Source: JAJZGK01 sp035538795 (lineage in GTDB: Bacteria > Pseudomonadota > Alphaproteobacteria > Rhodospirillales > Magnetospirillaceae). Taken from it: a DNA stretch of 64,000 nucleotides. The stretch's first letter is position 1; each line of letters opens with the position of its first letter. The position numbers and the translations under genes are program-made. The stretch lies in NCBI GenBank assembly GCA_035538795.1, contig DATLJS010000020.1, forward strand, positions 248,001 through 312,000, read 5' to 3'. Under the pieces are notes generated by a model. It ran no database searches. It was not told the DNA's origin and was given only the letters and a program-made list of their open reading frames with translations. Below, in pieces: positions 52,808 to 61,194 of this stretch.

Positions 52808-55800
52808 TCAGATCTTCTCGATGTTCACCAGGAAGGCCTTGTACTCGGGCGTCTGCGTGTTGCAGTCGCCCACGGCCGGCGGCAGGTTGTTGGAGGGATA
52901 GCCTTTCTTGGCCACCGTCTCCCAACCCCAATGCAGGGGAATGCCGATCTGGTGAAGCGGCTTGCCGTTGACCTGCAGCGCCTTGACCCGCTTGGTGACC
53001 ACCGCCTTGGCCTTGATGAAGCCGCGCTTTGACGAAACCTTGACCCAGTCTCCGGCCTTGATGCCCTTTTCCGCCGCCAGCACCTCGCCGATTTCGACGA
53101 ACTGCTCGGGCTGGGCGATGGCGTTCAGGCGGACGCTCTTGGTCCAGAACTGGAAATGCTCGGTCAGGCGGTAGGTGGTGCCGACGTAGGGGAAGTCGTC
53201 ATGGGTGCCCAGACGTTCCTTGTCGGCCTTGAAGATCCGCACAGCCGGGCTGCTGACCACCTTGGGATGCAAGGGGTTGGTGCCCAGCGGGCTTTCCATC
53301 GGCTCGTAATGTTCGGGGAACGGGCCGTCCACCAGCTTGTCGGTGCAGAACAGGCGGCCCACCCCCTCCGGGTTCATGATGAAGGGGTTCATGCCGGTAT
53401 CCGGACCGGCGTCGACCTTGAAGTCAGGAATGTCGATGCCGCCCCACTTCTCGCCGTTCCAGCCGATGACCTTGCGCATGGGATCCCAGGGCTTGCCCGA
53501 GGCGTCGCACGAGGCGCGGTTGTAAAGGATGCGGCGGTTGGCCGGCCACGACCACGACCAGCCGGGCGTGTTGCCCAGACCAACGTCGGTATTGTCGCGG
53601 CGGCCCATCTGGTTGCCCGCCTGAGTCCAGCAGCCGGAGAAGATCCAACAGGCCGACATGGTCGAACCGTCGTCCTGCAGCAAGGCGAAGCCCGGCAGTT
53701 GTTCACCCTTGCGGGCCAGGAACTTGGCGGGATCCTTGGGGTCCGGAATGTCGGCCAAGGCGCGGCCGTTCATTTCCTTGGCCAATTCCTCCGGCGTCGG
53801 CGCCGCCGGATCGCGGTAAGCCCAGGAAACGTTGAGGATCGGCTCGGGCACGCTGCCGCCTTCGGCCTGATAGAGCTTTCTCAGGGCGACGAAAATCTCG
53901 CCGATGATTTCCTGGTCGCTCTTGCCCTCGCCCGGCGGTTCGGCGGCCTTCCAGTGCCATTGCAGCCAACGGGCGGAACTGACGATGGCGCCGTCTTCCT
54001 CGGCGAAACAGGTGCCGGGCAGACGGAACACTTCGGTCTTGATGGACGCGGTGTCGACATCGTGAATGTCGCCTTCGTTCTTCCAGAACGTCGAAGTCTC
54101 GGTGGCGATCGGGTCGATGATCACCATGTACTTCAGCTTCGAGAAGGCCTGCACGGTCTTGTTGACGTCGGGCAGAGAAACCAAGGGATTGAAGCCCTGG
54201 ACGACGAAGCCGTTGATCTTGCCGTTGTACATCAGATCCATGATCTGAAGCACGTCGTACATCTTGTCCCACTTGGGCAGCCAGTCGTAGCCCCAGTTGT
54301 TGTCCTTGGTGGCCTTGTCGCCCCAGAACCACTTCAGCAGGCTGACAAAGAACTTGGGCGTATTGCTCCAGTAATTGAACTGATTGGGCTGCAACGCCTT
54401 GGGCGTGACCTTGGCGATATAATCCTCGAAGGTCGGATGCGCCTTTTCGGCGGGAAGCGGCAGGTAACCGGGCAGGCTGGTGGACAACAGCCCCAGATCC
54501 GACAGCCCCTGGATGTTGGAGTGGCCGCGCAGAGCGTTGACGCCGCCGCCGGCCATGCCGATGTTGCCCAGCAGCAGCTGGATCATGGCCATGGTGCGGA
54601 TGTTTTGAGCGCCCACGGTATGCTGGGTCCAGCCCAGGGCGTACAGGATGGTGGCGGTCTTGTTGGGAACCGCCGTCTTGCCCAGATGTTCGCAGACGCT
54701 GAGGAAGCCCGCCTTGGGACTGCCGGTCAAGCTGCTCACCACATCCGGAGTATAGCGGGAATAATGTTCCTTCAGCAGATTCCAAACGCAGCGGGGATGC
54801 TGAAGGGAGGGATCGGATTTGGCGTTGCCGTGTTCGTCCAGCTCGTAGTTCCAACGGCTGGTGTCGTACTTGCCCTTGGCTTCGTCATAACCGGAGAACA
54901 GCCCTTCGTCGAACGAGAAGCCTTCGCCGACGATCAGGCTGGCGTTGGTGAAGCTCTTGACATAATCCCATTGGATCTTGTCGTTGCCGATCAGCCAGTT
55001 GATGATGCCGCCCAGAAAGGCGATGTCGGAACCGGCGCGGATCGGCACGAATTCGTCGGCCACCGAGGCGGAACGGTTGAAGCGGGGATCGACCACCACT
55101 AGGCGGGTGCCCTTCTTCTTCGCTTCGATGGCCCACTTGAAGCCGACCGGATGGGCTTCGGCCGGATTGCCGCCCATGATCAGGATGAAGTCGGCATTTT
55201 TGATGTCGACCCAGTTGTTGGTCATGGCGCCACGCCCGAAAGTCGAGGCCAGGGCCGACACGGTGGGGCCGTGACAGACGCGGGCCTGGGCGTCGGTGGC
55301 CAGGATGCCCAGCGAACGCATGAACTTCTGCGTCAGGATGCCCGTCTCATTGGACGAAGCCGAAGCGGTCAGCATGGCGGTGGACAGCCAGCGGTTGACG
55401 GTCACGCCGTCGGCGCTCTTGGCCACGAAATTGGCGTCGCGGTCGTCCTTCATGTGGCGGGCGATGCGTTCGATGGCTTCGTGCCAGGAAATGCGCTTCC
55501 ATTCCGAACTGCCGGCTTCACGGACTTCCGGATATTTCAGGCGGTTCGGGCTGTGAATGAAGTCCAGCAGACCGGCGCCCTTGGGACAGAGCGAACCGCG
55601 ACTGACGGGATGGTCGGGATCGCCCTCGACGTGAATGACCGAAGCCTTGGCGTTCTTGGCGCCGTCGCCCAGGGTGTAGAGCAGCACGCCGCAGCCCACC
55701 GAGCAATAGGTACAGGTGTTGCGGACCTCCTTGGCGCGGGCCAGCTTGTACTGGCGCACCTCGGCCATGGCCGTGGCAGGATACAGCCCCAGGACCGCCA

Positions 55801-55861
55801 TGCTGGAGGCGGATACGCCCGCAGCGGTGATTTTGAAGAACTGCCGGCGAGAAACCTGCAT
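52808..55861 (-). CDS. fdhG: Formate dehydrogenase catalytic (alpha) subunit, Cys-type, Tat-exported
   Basis: Mo/W-bis-MGD enzyme that oxidises formate to CO2 on the periplasmic side. The ATG at 55861 follows a strong GGAGGTGAC ribosome site, giving 1017 residues. A Tat signal (VSRRQFFKITAAG) is followed by the [4Fe-4S] ligands C50, C53, C57 and C92. The active-site position is C196 in ARVCHGPTVS, where E. coli FDH-N/O use selenocysteine, so this is the cysteine variant and needs no Sec machinery. Length matches FdnG/FdoG. First gene of fdhG-H-I-D-moaA. Confidence 0.96.
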   Translation of the reverse strand: MQVSRRQFFKITAAGVSASSMAVLGLYPATAMAEVRQYKLARAKEVRNTCTYCSVGCGVLLYTLGDGAKNAKASVIHVEGDPDHPVSRGSLCPKGAGLLDFIHSPNRLKYPEVREAGSSEWKRISWHEAIERIARHMKDDRDANFVAKSADGVTVNRWLSTAMLTASASSNETGILTQKFMRSLGILATDAQARVCHGPTVSALASTFGRGAMTNNWVDIKNADFILIMGGNPAEAHPVGFKWAIEAKKKGTRLVVVDPRFNRSASVADEFVPIRAGSDIAFLGGIINWLIGNDKIQWDYVKSFTNASLIVGEGFSFDEGLFSGYDEAKGKYDTSRWNYELDEHGNAKSDPSLQHPRCVWNLLKEHYSRYTPDVVSSLTGSPKAGFLSVCEHLGKTAVPNKTATILYALGWTQHTVGAQNIRTMAMIQLLLGNIGMAGGGVNALRGHSNIQGLSDLGLLSTSLPGYLPLPAEKAHPTFEDYIAKVTPKALQPNQFNYWSNTPKFFVSLLKWFWGDKATKDNNWGYDWLPKWDKMYDVLQIMDLMYNGKINGFVVQGFNPLVSLPDVNKTVQAFSKLKYMVIIDPIATETSTFWKNEGDIHDVDTASIKTEVFRLPGTCFAEEDGAIVSSARWLQWHWKAAEPPGEGKSDQEIIGEIFVALRKLYQAEGGSVPEPILNVSWAYRDPAAPTPEELAKEMNGRALADIPDPKDPAKFLARKGEQLPGFALLQDDGSTMSACWIFSGCWTQAGNQMGRRDNTDVGLGNTPGWSWSWPANRRILYNRASCDASGKPWDPMRKVIGWNGEKWGGIDIPDFKVDAGPDTGMNPFIMNPEGVGRLFCTDKLVDGPFPEHYEPMESPLGTNPLHPKVVSSPAVRIFKADKERLGTHDDFPYVGTTYRLTEHFQFWTKSVRLNAIAQPEQFVEIGEVLAAEKGIKAGDWVKVSSKRGFIKAKAVVTKRVKALQVNGKPLHQIGIPLHWGWETVAKKGYPSNNLPPAVGDCNTQTPEYKAFLVNIEKI

Positions 55862-55992
55862 GTCACCTCCCATAAGCACTCGAACTCGACACCTTGCCGG
55901 GCAAGGCCGTTGAACCGTCTTAAGGCAGGAACCATGCCAAGCGCGAAAACGGCGGAACCCCGCCGATTGCTGCAAATGCACAGAAATGTACA

Positions 55993-56009
55993 TTGGACAA
56001 ATTGTCCAA
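55993..56009. promoter_or_regulatory. Operator 1: 17-bp perfect palindrome in the fdh divergent promoter region
   Basis: TTGGACAAATTGTCCAA is perfectly symmetric about its central base. It lies between fdhG (minus) and fdhE (plus), 132 bases before the fdhG start. A second near-identical copy begins 23 bases on, which is strong evidence for a dimeric regulator site. I cannot name the regulator. Confidence 0.75.
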
Positions 56010-56015
56010 GCCGGC

Positions 56016-56032
56016 CTGGACAATTTGTCCAA
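56016..56032. promoter_or_regulatory. Operator 2: second copy of the fdh palindrome
   Basis: CTGGACAATTTGTCCAA matches operator 1 (its reverse complement) at 16 of 17 positions. Centres are 23 bases apart, about two helical turns, on the same face of the helix. The rest of the 55862-56133 gap holds the fdhG and fdhE promoters, not individually resolvable. Confidence 0.75.
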
Positions 56033-56133
56033 CAAGATCGCGATGGGGCGAAGAAAACCGCGTCATTACCAGGGCTTGCATTCGCGCACGAATCTTGCAG
56101 GCTATGGGCAACCCTTGTTGAGAAGAGAGCCTC

Positions 56134-56988
56134 ATGAGCCAAGTTTCCCCCGAACTGGACGCCGCCATCGCCGAAGCCGGACTGGTGCCCGGCCGATCGC
56201 CGTCGCCTTTACGCCTGCCCGACCCGAGGGCTCTGTTCGCCAAGCGCGCCGCTCGATTGCGCGCCCTGGCGCCGGGCCACAGCCTGGACAGCTGGCTGCG
56301 TTTCGTCGCCGATCTGGCCGATGCCCAGCACGAGGTGGTCCAGGCCGCCGCCCTGCTGCTGCCCGACCGCCAGTGGCGGAAGGACCTGCAATCCCTGCTG
56401 GCGGCCCTGAAAGGCACCTTGCCGGCTCCCGCCGTGGAGATGGCCGAAACCCTGCGTCACGCCACTGACGCCGAATTGGACGAACGCCAAAGCCGCCTGC
56501 AATCGGGAAAGCCGACCCCGGACGATCTGGCCGCCGCGCCGTTCCTGGGCGCCGCCGAACAAATCGCCTGGACCCGTTTCGCCGCCTTGCAGGACGCCTC
56601 CGCCATGACGCCGGCGGCCACCGCCCACCAATGTCCGGTGTGCGGCCGCCCGCCGGTGGCCGGCATGATCCACATCGGCTCGGAAGCCAGCGGCCTGCGC
56701 TATCTGCATTGCGGCTGCTGCGGCAGCGCCTGGCATCATGTCCGCGCCACCTGCGTCGCCTGCGGCGACGGCAAGGGCGTGCATTACCGCCTGATCGAAG
56801 GCGGTAATGACGGCGTGCGCGCCGAATGCTGCGATTCCTGCCACAGCACCCTGAAGCAGTTCCTGCTGGAGAAGTCCCCGGATTTCGAGCCCGTGGCCGA
56901 CGATCTGGCCAGCCTGCCCCTGGACATCCTGGTGGGCGAGGAAGGCTATCAGCGCATCGGCGGCAATCCGTTCCTGGTAATGGGCTGA
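56134..56988 (+). CDS. fdhE: Formate dehydrogenase accessory protein FdhE
   Basis: Cytoplasmic rubredoxin-like protein needed for maturation of periplasmic respiratory formate dehydrogenases. The 284-residue product has a helical first half and a C-terminal half with repeated cysteine pairs: HQCPVCG, LHCGCCGSAWHHVRATCVACGD and AECCDSCHS, which bind metal. Divergent from fdhG across the shared control region. Usual family length is about 300. Confidence 0.92.
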   Translation: MSQVSPELDAAIAEAGLVPGRSPSPLRLPDPRALFAKRAARLRALAPGHSLDSWLRFVADLADAQHEVVQAAALLLPDRQWRKDLQSLLAALKGTLPAPAVEMAETLRHATDAELDERQSRLQSGKPTPDDLAAAPFLGAAEQIAWTRFAALQDASAMTPAATAHQCPVCGRPPVAGMIHIGSEASGLRYLHCGCCGSAWHHVRATCVACGDGKGVHYRLIEGGNDGVRAECCDSCHSTLKQFLLEKSPDFEPVADDLASLPLDILVGEEGYQRIGGNPFLVMG

Positions 56989-57020
56989 CGCAAGCGGCCG
57001 CGTCGGTCCCGGCGCGGCCT

Positions 57021-57482
57021 TTAGCCTTGGGTCACGTCCACCCACTGGGCGCCGACCAGATCGACCATGCGGTCCGGAGCGATCCGCAGCGAGGCGTTGA
57101 CCGCCCCAGCCGCCGGAATCACCACGTCGTAACGCTTCAGGCTGGAGTCGGCGAAAATCTTCAGCGGATGCAGCAGCGCGAAAGGACAGACGCCGCCGAC
57201 GGGGTGGCCCGTCCATTCCACCACTTCGTCCGCCGACAGCATCTTGGCCTTGGCTCCGAAATGATCCTTGAATTTGCGGTTGTCGATGCGGCAATCCCCG
57301 CCCATGACCACAAGCACCACCGCATTCTTGACCCAAAACGACAAGGTCTTGGCGATCTGCCCCGGTTCGACTCCATGGGCCTGGGCGGCTTCCGGCACGG
57401 TGGCGGTGCTGGCGTCCTTGACCATCACCTCAATGTCGGGAGCATGTTCGACCATGAAATCACGAACGGCCTGAAGCCTCAT
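57021..57482 (-). CDS. YbaK/EbsC-type aminoacyl-tRNA deacylase
   Basis: From the ATG at 57482 (GGAGATGGG upstream) the product is 153 residues: a YbaK/ProX-like fold with STATVPEAAQAHGVEPGQIAKTLSFWV near the start (the Lys is likely catalytic), VVMGGDCRIDNRKFKDHFGAKAKML, and GHPVGGVCPFALLHPLKIFADSSL. Members remove mischarged amino acids from tRNA (Cys- or Ala-tRNAPro). The substrate cannot be told from sequence. It is convergent with fdhE. Confidence 0.85.
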   Translation of the reverse strand: MRLQAVRDFMVEHAPDIEVMVKDASTATVPEAAQAHGVEPGQIAKTLSFWVKNAVVLVVMGGDCRIDNRKFKDHFGAKAKMLSADEVVEWTGHPVGGVCPFALLHPLKIFADSSLKRYDVVIPAAGAVNASLRIAPDRMVDLVGAQWVDVTQG

Positions 57483-57510
57483 TTTCCCATCTCCTGTCAC
57501 GGCAATCCGT

Positions 57511-59634
57511 TCAGCCGTTGCCGTTCAGCATCCCCGACGAAAACACCGGGGCCGACGGCTGTTCGGTGAACGAGGCGCGGTGGCGCAGCCATAGCGTGAA
57601 GGCCGTGCCGACGCCGGGTTGGCTTTCCACGGTGATACGGCCGCCGTAACGCTGGACGATGGCGTAACTGATGGACAGCCCCAAGCCGGTGCCCTTTTGT
57701 TTCTTGGTGGTGAAGAAGGGATCGAAAATCCGTCCCAGATCGGCCGCGTTGATGCCGTGGCCGGTATCGCGCACCAGCAACGATATTCCCTCGAAGGGTT
57801 CCGGGTTGAAAGGCGAGGCATCCCCCGCCTTGACGTCGCGGCTTTCCAGGGTCAGAACGCCGCCGTCGGTCATCGCCTGCATGGCGTTGACCAGCAGATT
57901 GATCAGCACCTGCTGCAATTCGCCACGGTTCATCTCGACACTTGTCGCCGCCTCCAGCGAAGCCACGACCTTGACCTTGGCACGGTTGAGATTGTGGCGC
58001 GTCAGCACCAGACAATCGGACAGCGCGGCATTGACGTCGGTATCTTCGGCATAGCCCGCGAAATCGCCGGGACGAGCGAACTGCAGCAGCTTGTTGACGA
58101 TGGATTGAATGCGCAGCGTCTGTTCGTCGATCAAACGGATTTCCTGTTCCACCGGCATCATGGCCTCACCCAGGATTTCCTTCAGAAGATCCAGATTGCC
58201 CTGGATCACCGCCACCGGATTGTTGATTTCGTGGGCGACGCCGGCGGTCAGTTCGCCGATGGCGGTCAGCTTCTCGTTCATCACCAACTGCTGTTGGGCC
58301 TGACGCAGCGTATTGTTGGCGGCTTCCAACTCGGCGGTTCGCCCTTCGACCTTGCGGTCCAGCTCCTGCCCCCAGCGCCGCAATTCCTCGCGCCGAGAGG
58401 CCAGGGAATCCAAGAGATGGTCGAAGGCGCGCGACAGCCGTCCCAATTCGTCCCGGCTGGGATTGGGGCCGACACGGGCGGAATCGTCTTCGTTCTCGAC
58501 CCGCTGGATGACCCGGCTCATGCGCTCCAGCGGCAGAAAGATGGCCTGAGCCCAGCGGATGGAAGCCACCGTGCCCAAGGCCGAAACCAGCAGGAACATC
58601 AGGAACATGCCGGCCAGAGCGCGGCTCAGGGCCTTGCGCAGAGGCGATTCGAGAAATCCGACATAGAGCATGCCGACGCGCTTGCCCGAAACATCGCTCA
58701 AAGGGCGATAGCCCGAGACATAGACGTTCTCGACCACGAAGGCCGAGCCCATCCAGGACAAGCCCTGCCCCATCACCTTGTCGTAAACCGCCTGCGAGAC
58801 GCGGGTTCCCAACGCTCGCTGACCGCTGTGCAGGCGCACGCTGGTGGCGATGCGGGTATCATCCATGAACAGGGTGGCCGATCCCTCGCTGCCCGAGGGA
58901 AGAGAAGCTTCCTGGTAGACCAGATCGTTCAGCCGGTCGACGATGTCGAGATTGCCGTTCAGCAGAATCCCGCCTTCAAGAACCGCCCGGATCGAACCGT
59001 CGTCGTTCAGCACCGGCACGGAAGCCACCATCATCAGTCCGCGTTCTTCCGACGCGCGGCCGTCCTCGCGGGCGTTGCGGGTGGGAACCAGATCGAGGTA
59101 GGCGCGGCGTCGCAGATCCGAATTCAGGCTTTCCAACTGTTCGGGAGAGAACACCTCCAACCCGTGGAGCCCTTTGCCGGCCAAGGCCGAACGCACCACC
59201 GGCACGGACGAACGGTCCTCGCGCGAGCCGTCCAGGCGCCCGGCCTGAACACGCCCTTTGGCGTCCAGCAGCAGCAGATAATCCAGTCCCTGGTCCCTGG
59301 CGCTGTCGCGCATCAGCAGCTTCAGGGCATCGGGATCGCCACGATCCAGGGCGGTGATCAGCTTGTGGGATTCGGCGAAGCCATCGAGCCGGGCGCTGAC
59401 GCGCGACTGCACCCGGTCGAAATATTCCTGGGCGGTCCCCAGATCGGCGCTGACCTTGTTGACCATCAGCTGGTTGTAGCCTTCGGTTCCCCAAACCCAG
59501 ACGATCAGCAGCAAGACCGGAACGCCCAGCAGAAGCGGCGCCAGCACCAAGGCCAGCAGCTTGTGGCGCACCGAACCGGCGAACGCCGCGTACAAATGGC
59601 GCAGAACGCCGCGTTCGAAGCTCAGACGCCCCAT
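57511..59634 (-). CDS. NtrB-like membrane sensor histidine kinase with periplasmic dCache-like domain
   Basis: A 707-residue kinase. One helix (LLALVLAPLLLGVPVLLLIVWVWG) precedes a periplasmic sensor of about 280 residues; then a second helix (GMFLMFLLVSALGTVASI), HAMP, a coiled-coil linker, the phospho-acceptor site GVAHEINNPVAVIQGNLDLL and HATPase motifs (NLLVNAMQAM, DTGHGI, GTGLGLSISYAIV). The start overlaps the end of the response-regulator gene by 13 bases, so the two are a cognate pair. The ligand is unknown. Confidence 0.92.
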   Translation of the reverse strand: MGRLSFERGVLRHLYAAFAGSVRHKLLALVLAPLLLGVPVLLLIVWVWGTEGYNQLMVNKVSADLGTAQEYFDRVQSRVSARLDGFAESHKLITALDRGDPDALKLLMRDSARDQGLDYLLLLDAKGRVQAGRLDGSREDRSSVPVVRSALAGKGLHGLEVFSPEQLESLNSDLRRRAYLDLVPTRNAREDGRASEERGLMMVASVPVLNDDGSIRAVLEGGILLNGNLDIVDRLNDLVYQEASLPSGSEGSATLFMDDTRIATSVRLHSGQRALGTRVSQAVYDKVMGQGLSWMGSAFVVENVYVSGYRPLSDVSGKRVGMLYVGFLESPLRKALSRALAGMFLMFLLVSALGTVASIRWAQAIFLPLERMSRVIQRVENEDDSARVGPNPSRDELGRLSRAFDHLLDSLASRREELRRWGQELDRKVEGRTAELEAANNTLRQAQQQLVMNEKLTAIGELTAGVAHEINNPVAVIQGNLDLLKEILGEAMMPVEQEIRLIDEQTLRIQSIVNKLLQFARPGDFAGYAEDTDVNAALSDCLVLTRHNLNRAKVKVVASLEAATSVEMNRGELQQVLINLLVNAMQAMTDGGVLTLESRDVKAGDASPFNPEPFEGISLLVRDTGHGINAADLGRIFDPFFTTKKQKGTGLGLSISYAIVQRYGGRITVESQPGVGTAFTLWLRHRASFTEQPSAPVFSSGMLNGNG

Positions 59635-60995
59635 TCCACACACTTCCGGTCCAGGGTCTTGCGCGACAGGCCCAGCAGTTCGGCCGCACGAGCCTTGTTG
59701 CCGCCGCAGCGGGTCAAGACCGCAAGGATGTGGGCTTTTTCCACGTCGGCCAGCAACAGGGATTCCTCCACCTGCGCCGGAGCGCAGACGGCATCGCCGA
59801 CGATGCCCGCGTTCAGGTCGTCCAGCGGCAGTTCGCCGAACAGCAGCGAACGTTCGACGAAGTTGCGCAGCTCGCGCACATTGCCGGGCCAGCCGTAGCG
59901 TTGCAGGCGGCGCATTGCCTCGGGAGTCACGCCCAGCGGCTCGACGCCCAGCAGCGTCGACAGGTTGCGCATGAACAAGGCCAACAGTTCCGGCACATCG
60001 TCCAGCCGCTGGCGCAGCGGCGGCACGTTCATGGTCATCACTTCCAAGCGATAGAACAGATCCTGGCGGAAACGCCCCTGCGCCACCTCGGTTTTCAGAT
60101 CGCGGTTGGTGGCCGCCACCACCCGCACGTCGATAGGCAATTCCTGTTCGCCGCCGACGGGGCGAATGCGCCGGTCTTCAAGAACACGCAGCAGCTTGGA
60201 TTGCAGGCCCAGGGGAAATTCGGAAATTTCGTCGAGGAACAGCGTTCCGCCGTTGGCGTAGGTGAACAGCCCTTTACGGCTTTCCTTCGCTCCGGTGAAA
60301 GCGCCTTTGACATGACCGAACAGTTCCGCCTCGATCAAGTCAGCCGAAATAGCGGCGCAGTTAACCGGCACGAAAGGACGGGCGGCGCGCGGCGACAACT
60401 GATGCAAGGCGCGGGCCACCAGTTCCTTGCCCACCCCGCTTTCGCCTTGGATCAGCACGGTCGAAGGCGTGGGAGCCACCCGGCGCAACAAGGCGCGCAG
60501 GCGTTCCATTACCTCGGACTGTCCGATGATGTCGGTCTGTTCGCCTTCCGGTTCGGCCAACTGACGGCGCAGCAGAAAGTTCTCGCGGGCCAGATGCGCC
60601 CGCTCGAAGCAACGGTCGATGGCGTTGACGATCTGCTCCAGCCGGAACGGCTTCAAAATAAAATCGGATGCTCCCGCCCGCAAAGCGTCGATGGCGGTGT
60701 TCATGTCGGCAAAGGCGGTCATCAGGATGACTTCGCCGGGAAAGCCGCTTTCCTCCAGTTCCTTCAGCCAATCCAGCCCCGACCGTCCCGGCAGCGAAAT
60801 ATCGAGAATGACCAGATCGACCTGCCGTTCCTCCAGCAGCTTGGCGCCGTCCTCGGCGCTGCCCGCCGTGACGACATCCCACCCCCGGCGCTCCAGCGAA
60901 CGGGACAGAAAGCTGCGCACGCCCTCCTCGTCGTCGACCACCAGGGCCGAAAGATGCGGGGCGGAAGCGGGTGAAGACAACGAGGGCGAAGCCAT
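59622..60995 (-). CDS. NtrC-family sigma-54-dependent response regulator
   Basis: A 457-residue regulator. The receiver domain has VVDDEE and phospho-acceptor D65 (VILDISLPG). The AAA+ domain has Walker A GESGVGKE, the sigma-54 contact loop GAFTGA and Walker B GTLFLDEI. A Fis-type HTH ends the protein (NKARAAELLGLSRKTLDRKC). It can therefore drive RpoN promoters. It precedes and overlaps its kinase gene. Targets are unknown. It resembles HoxA/HupR in domain order, but its partner kinase is not HupT-like, so a link to the hydrogenase is open. Confidence 0.93.
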   Translation of the reverse strand: MASPSLSSPASAPHLSALVVDDEEGVRSFLSRSLERRGWDVVTAGSAEDGAKLLEERQVDLVILDISLPGRSGLDWLKELEESGFPGEVILMTAFADMNTAIDALRAGASDFILKPFRLEQIVNAIDRCFERAHLARENFLLRRQLAEPEGEQTDIIGQSEVMERLRALLRRVAPTPSTVLIQGESGVGKELVARALHQLSPRAARPFVPVNCAAISADLIEAELFGHVKGAFTGAKESRKGLFTYANGGTLFLDEISEFPLGLQSKLLRVLEDRRIRPVGGEQELPIDVRVVAATNRDLKTEVAQGRFRQDLFYRLEVMTMNVPPLRQRLDDVPELLALFMRNLSTLLGVEPLGVTPEAMRRLQRYGWPGNVRELRNFVERSLLFGELPLDDLNAGIVGDAVCAPAQVEESLLLADVEKAHILAVLTRCGGNKARAAELLGLSRKTLDRKCVEWGV

Positions 60996-61194
60996 GATCC
61001 ATGCCGTGGTGATGATTCTGCTGCCACAATAGCCGGAACCGACGGGGCTCGCCCAGCCTCCTTCGCACCATCGCTCATCTTCGTCGGTGAACGGAGCCGG
61101 GAGAAGATGATTCTTTCGGGTAAACGCATCTACTTCTTCACGGATCGGCTATTTGCATTTAACCTGACGCCTATTCCTAAAGTTAGAGGTGGCG

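Noticed and set aside
57511..60995. Assignment of this two-component pair as HupT/HupR for the hydrogenase
   Set aside because: The regulator has the right domain order, but the kinase has a membrane-spanning periplasmic sensor, unlike soluble HupT/HoxJ, and the genes are more than 50 kb from hupUV.
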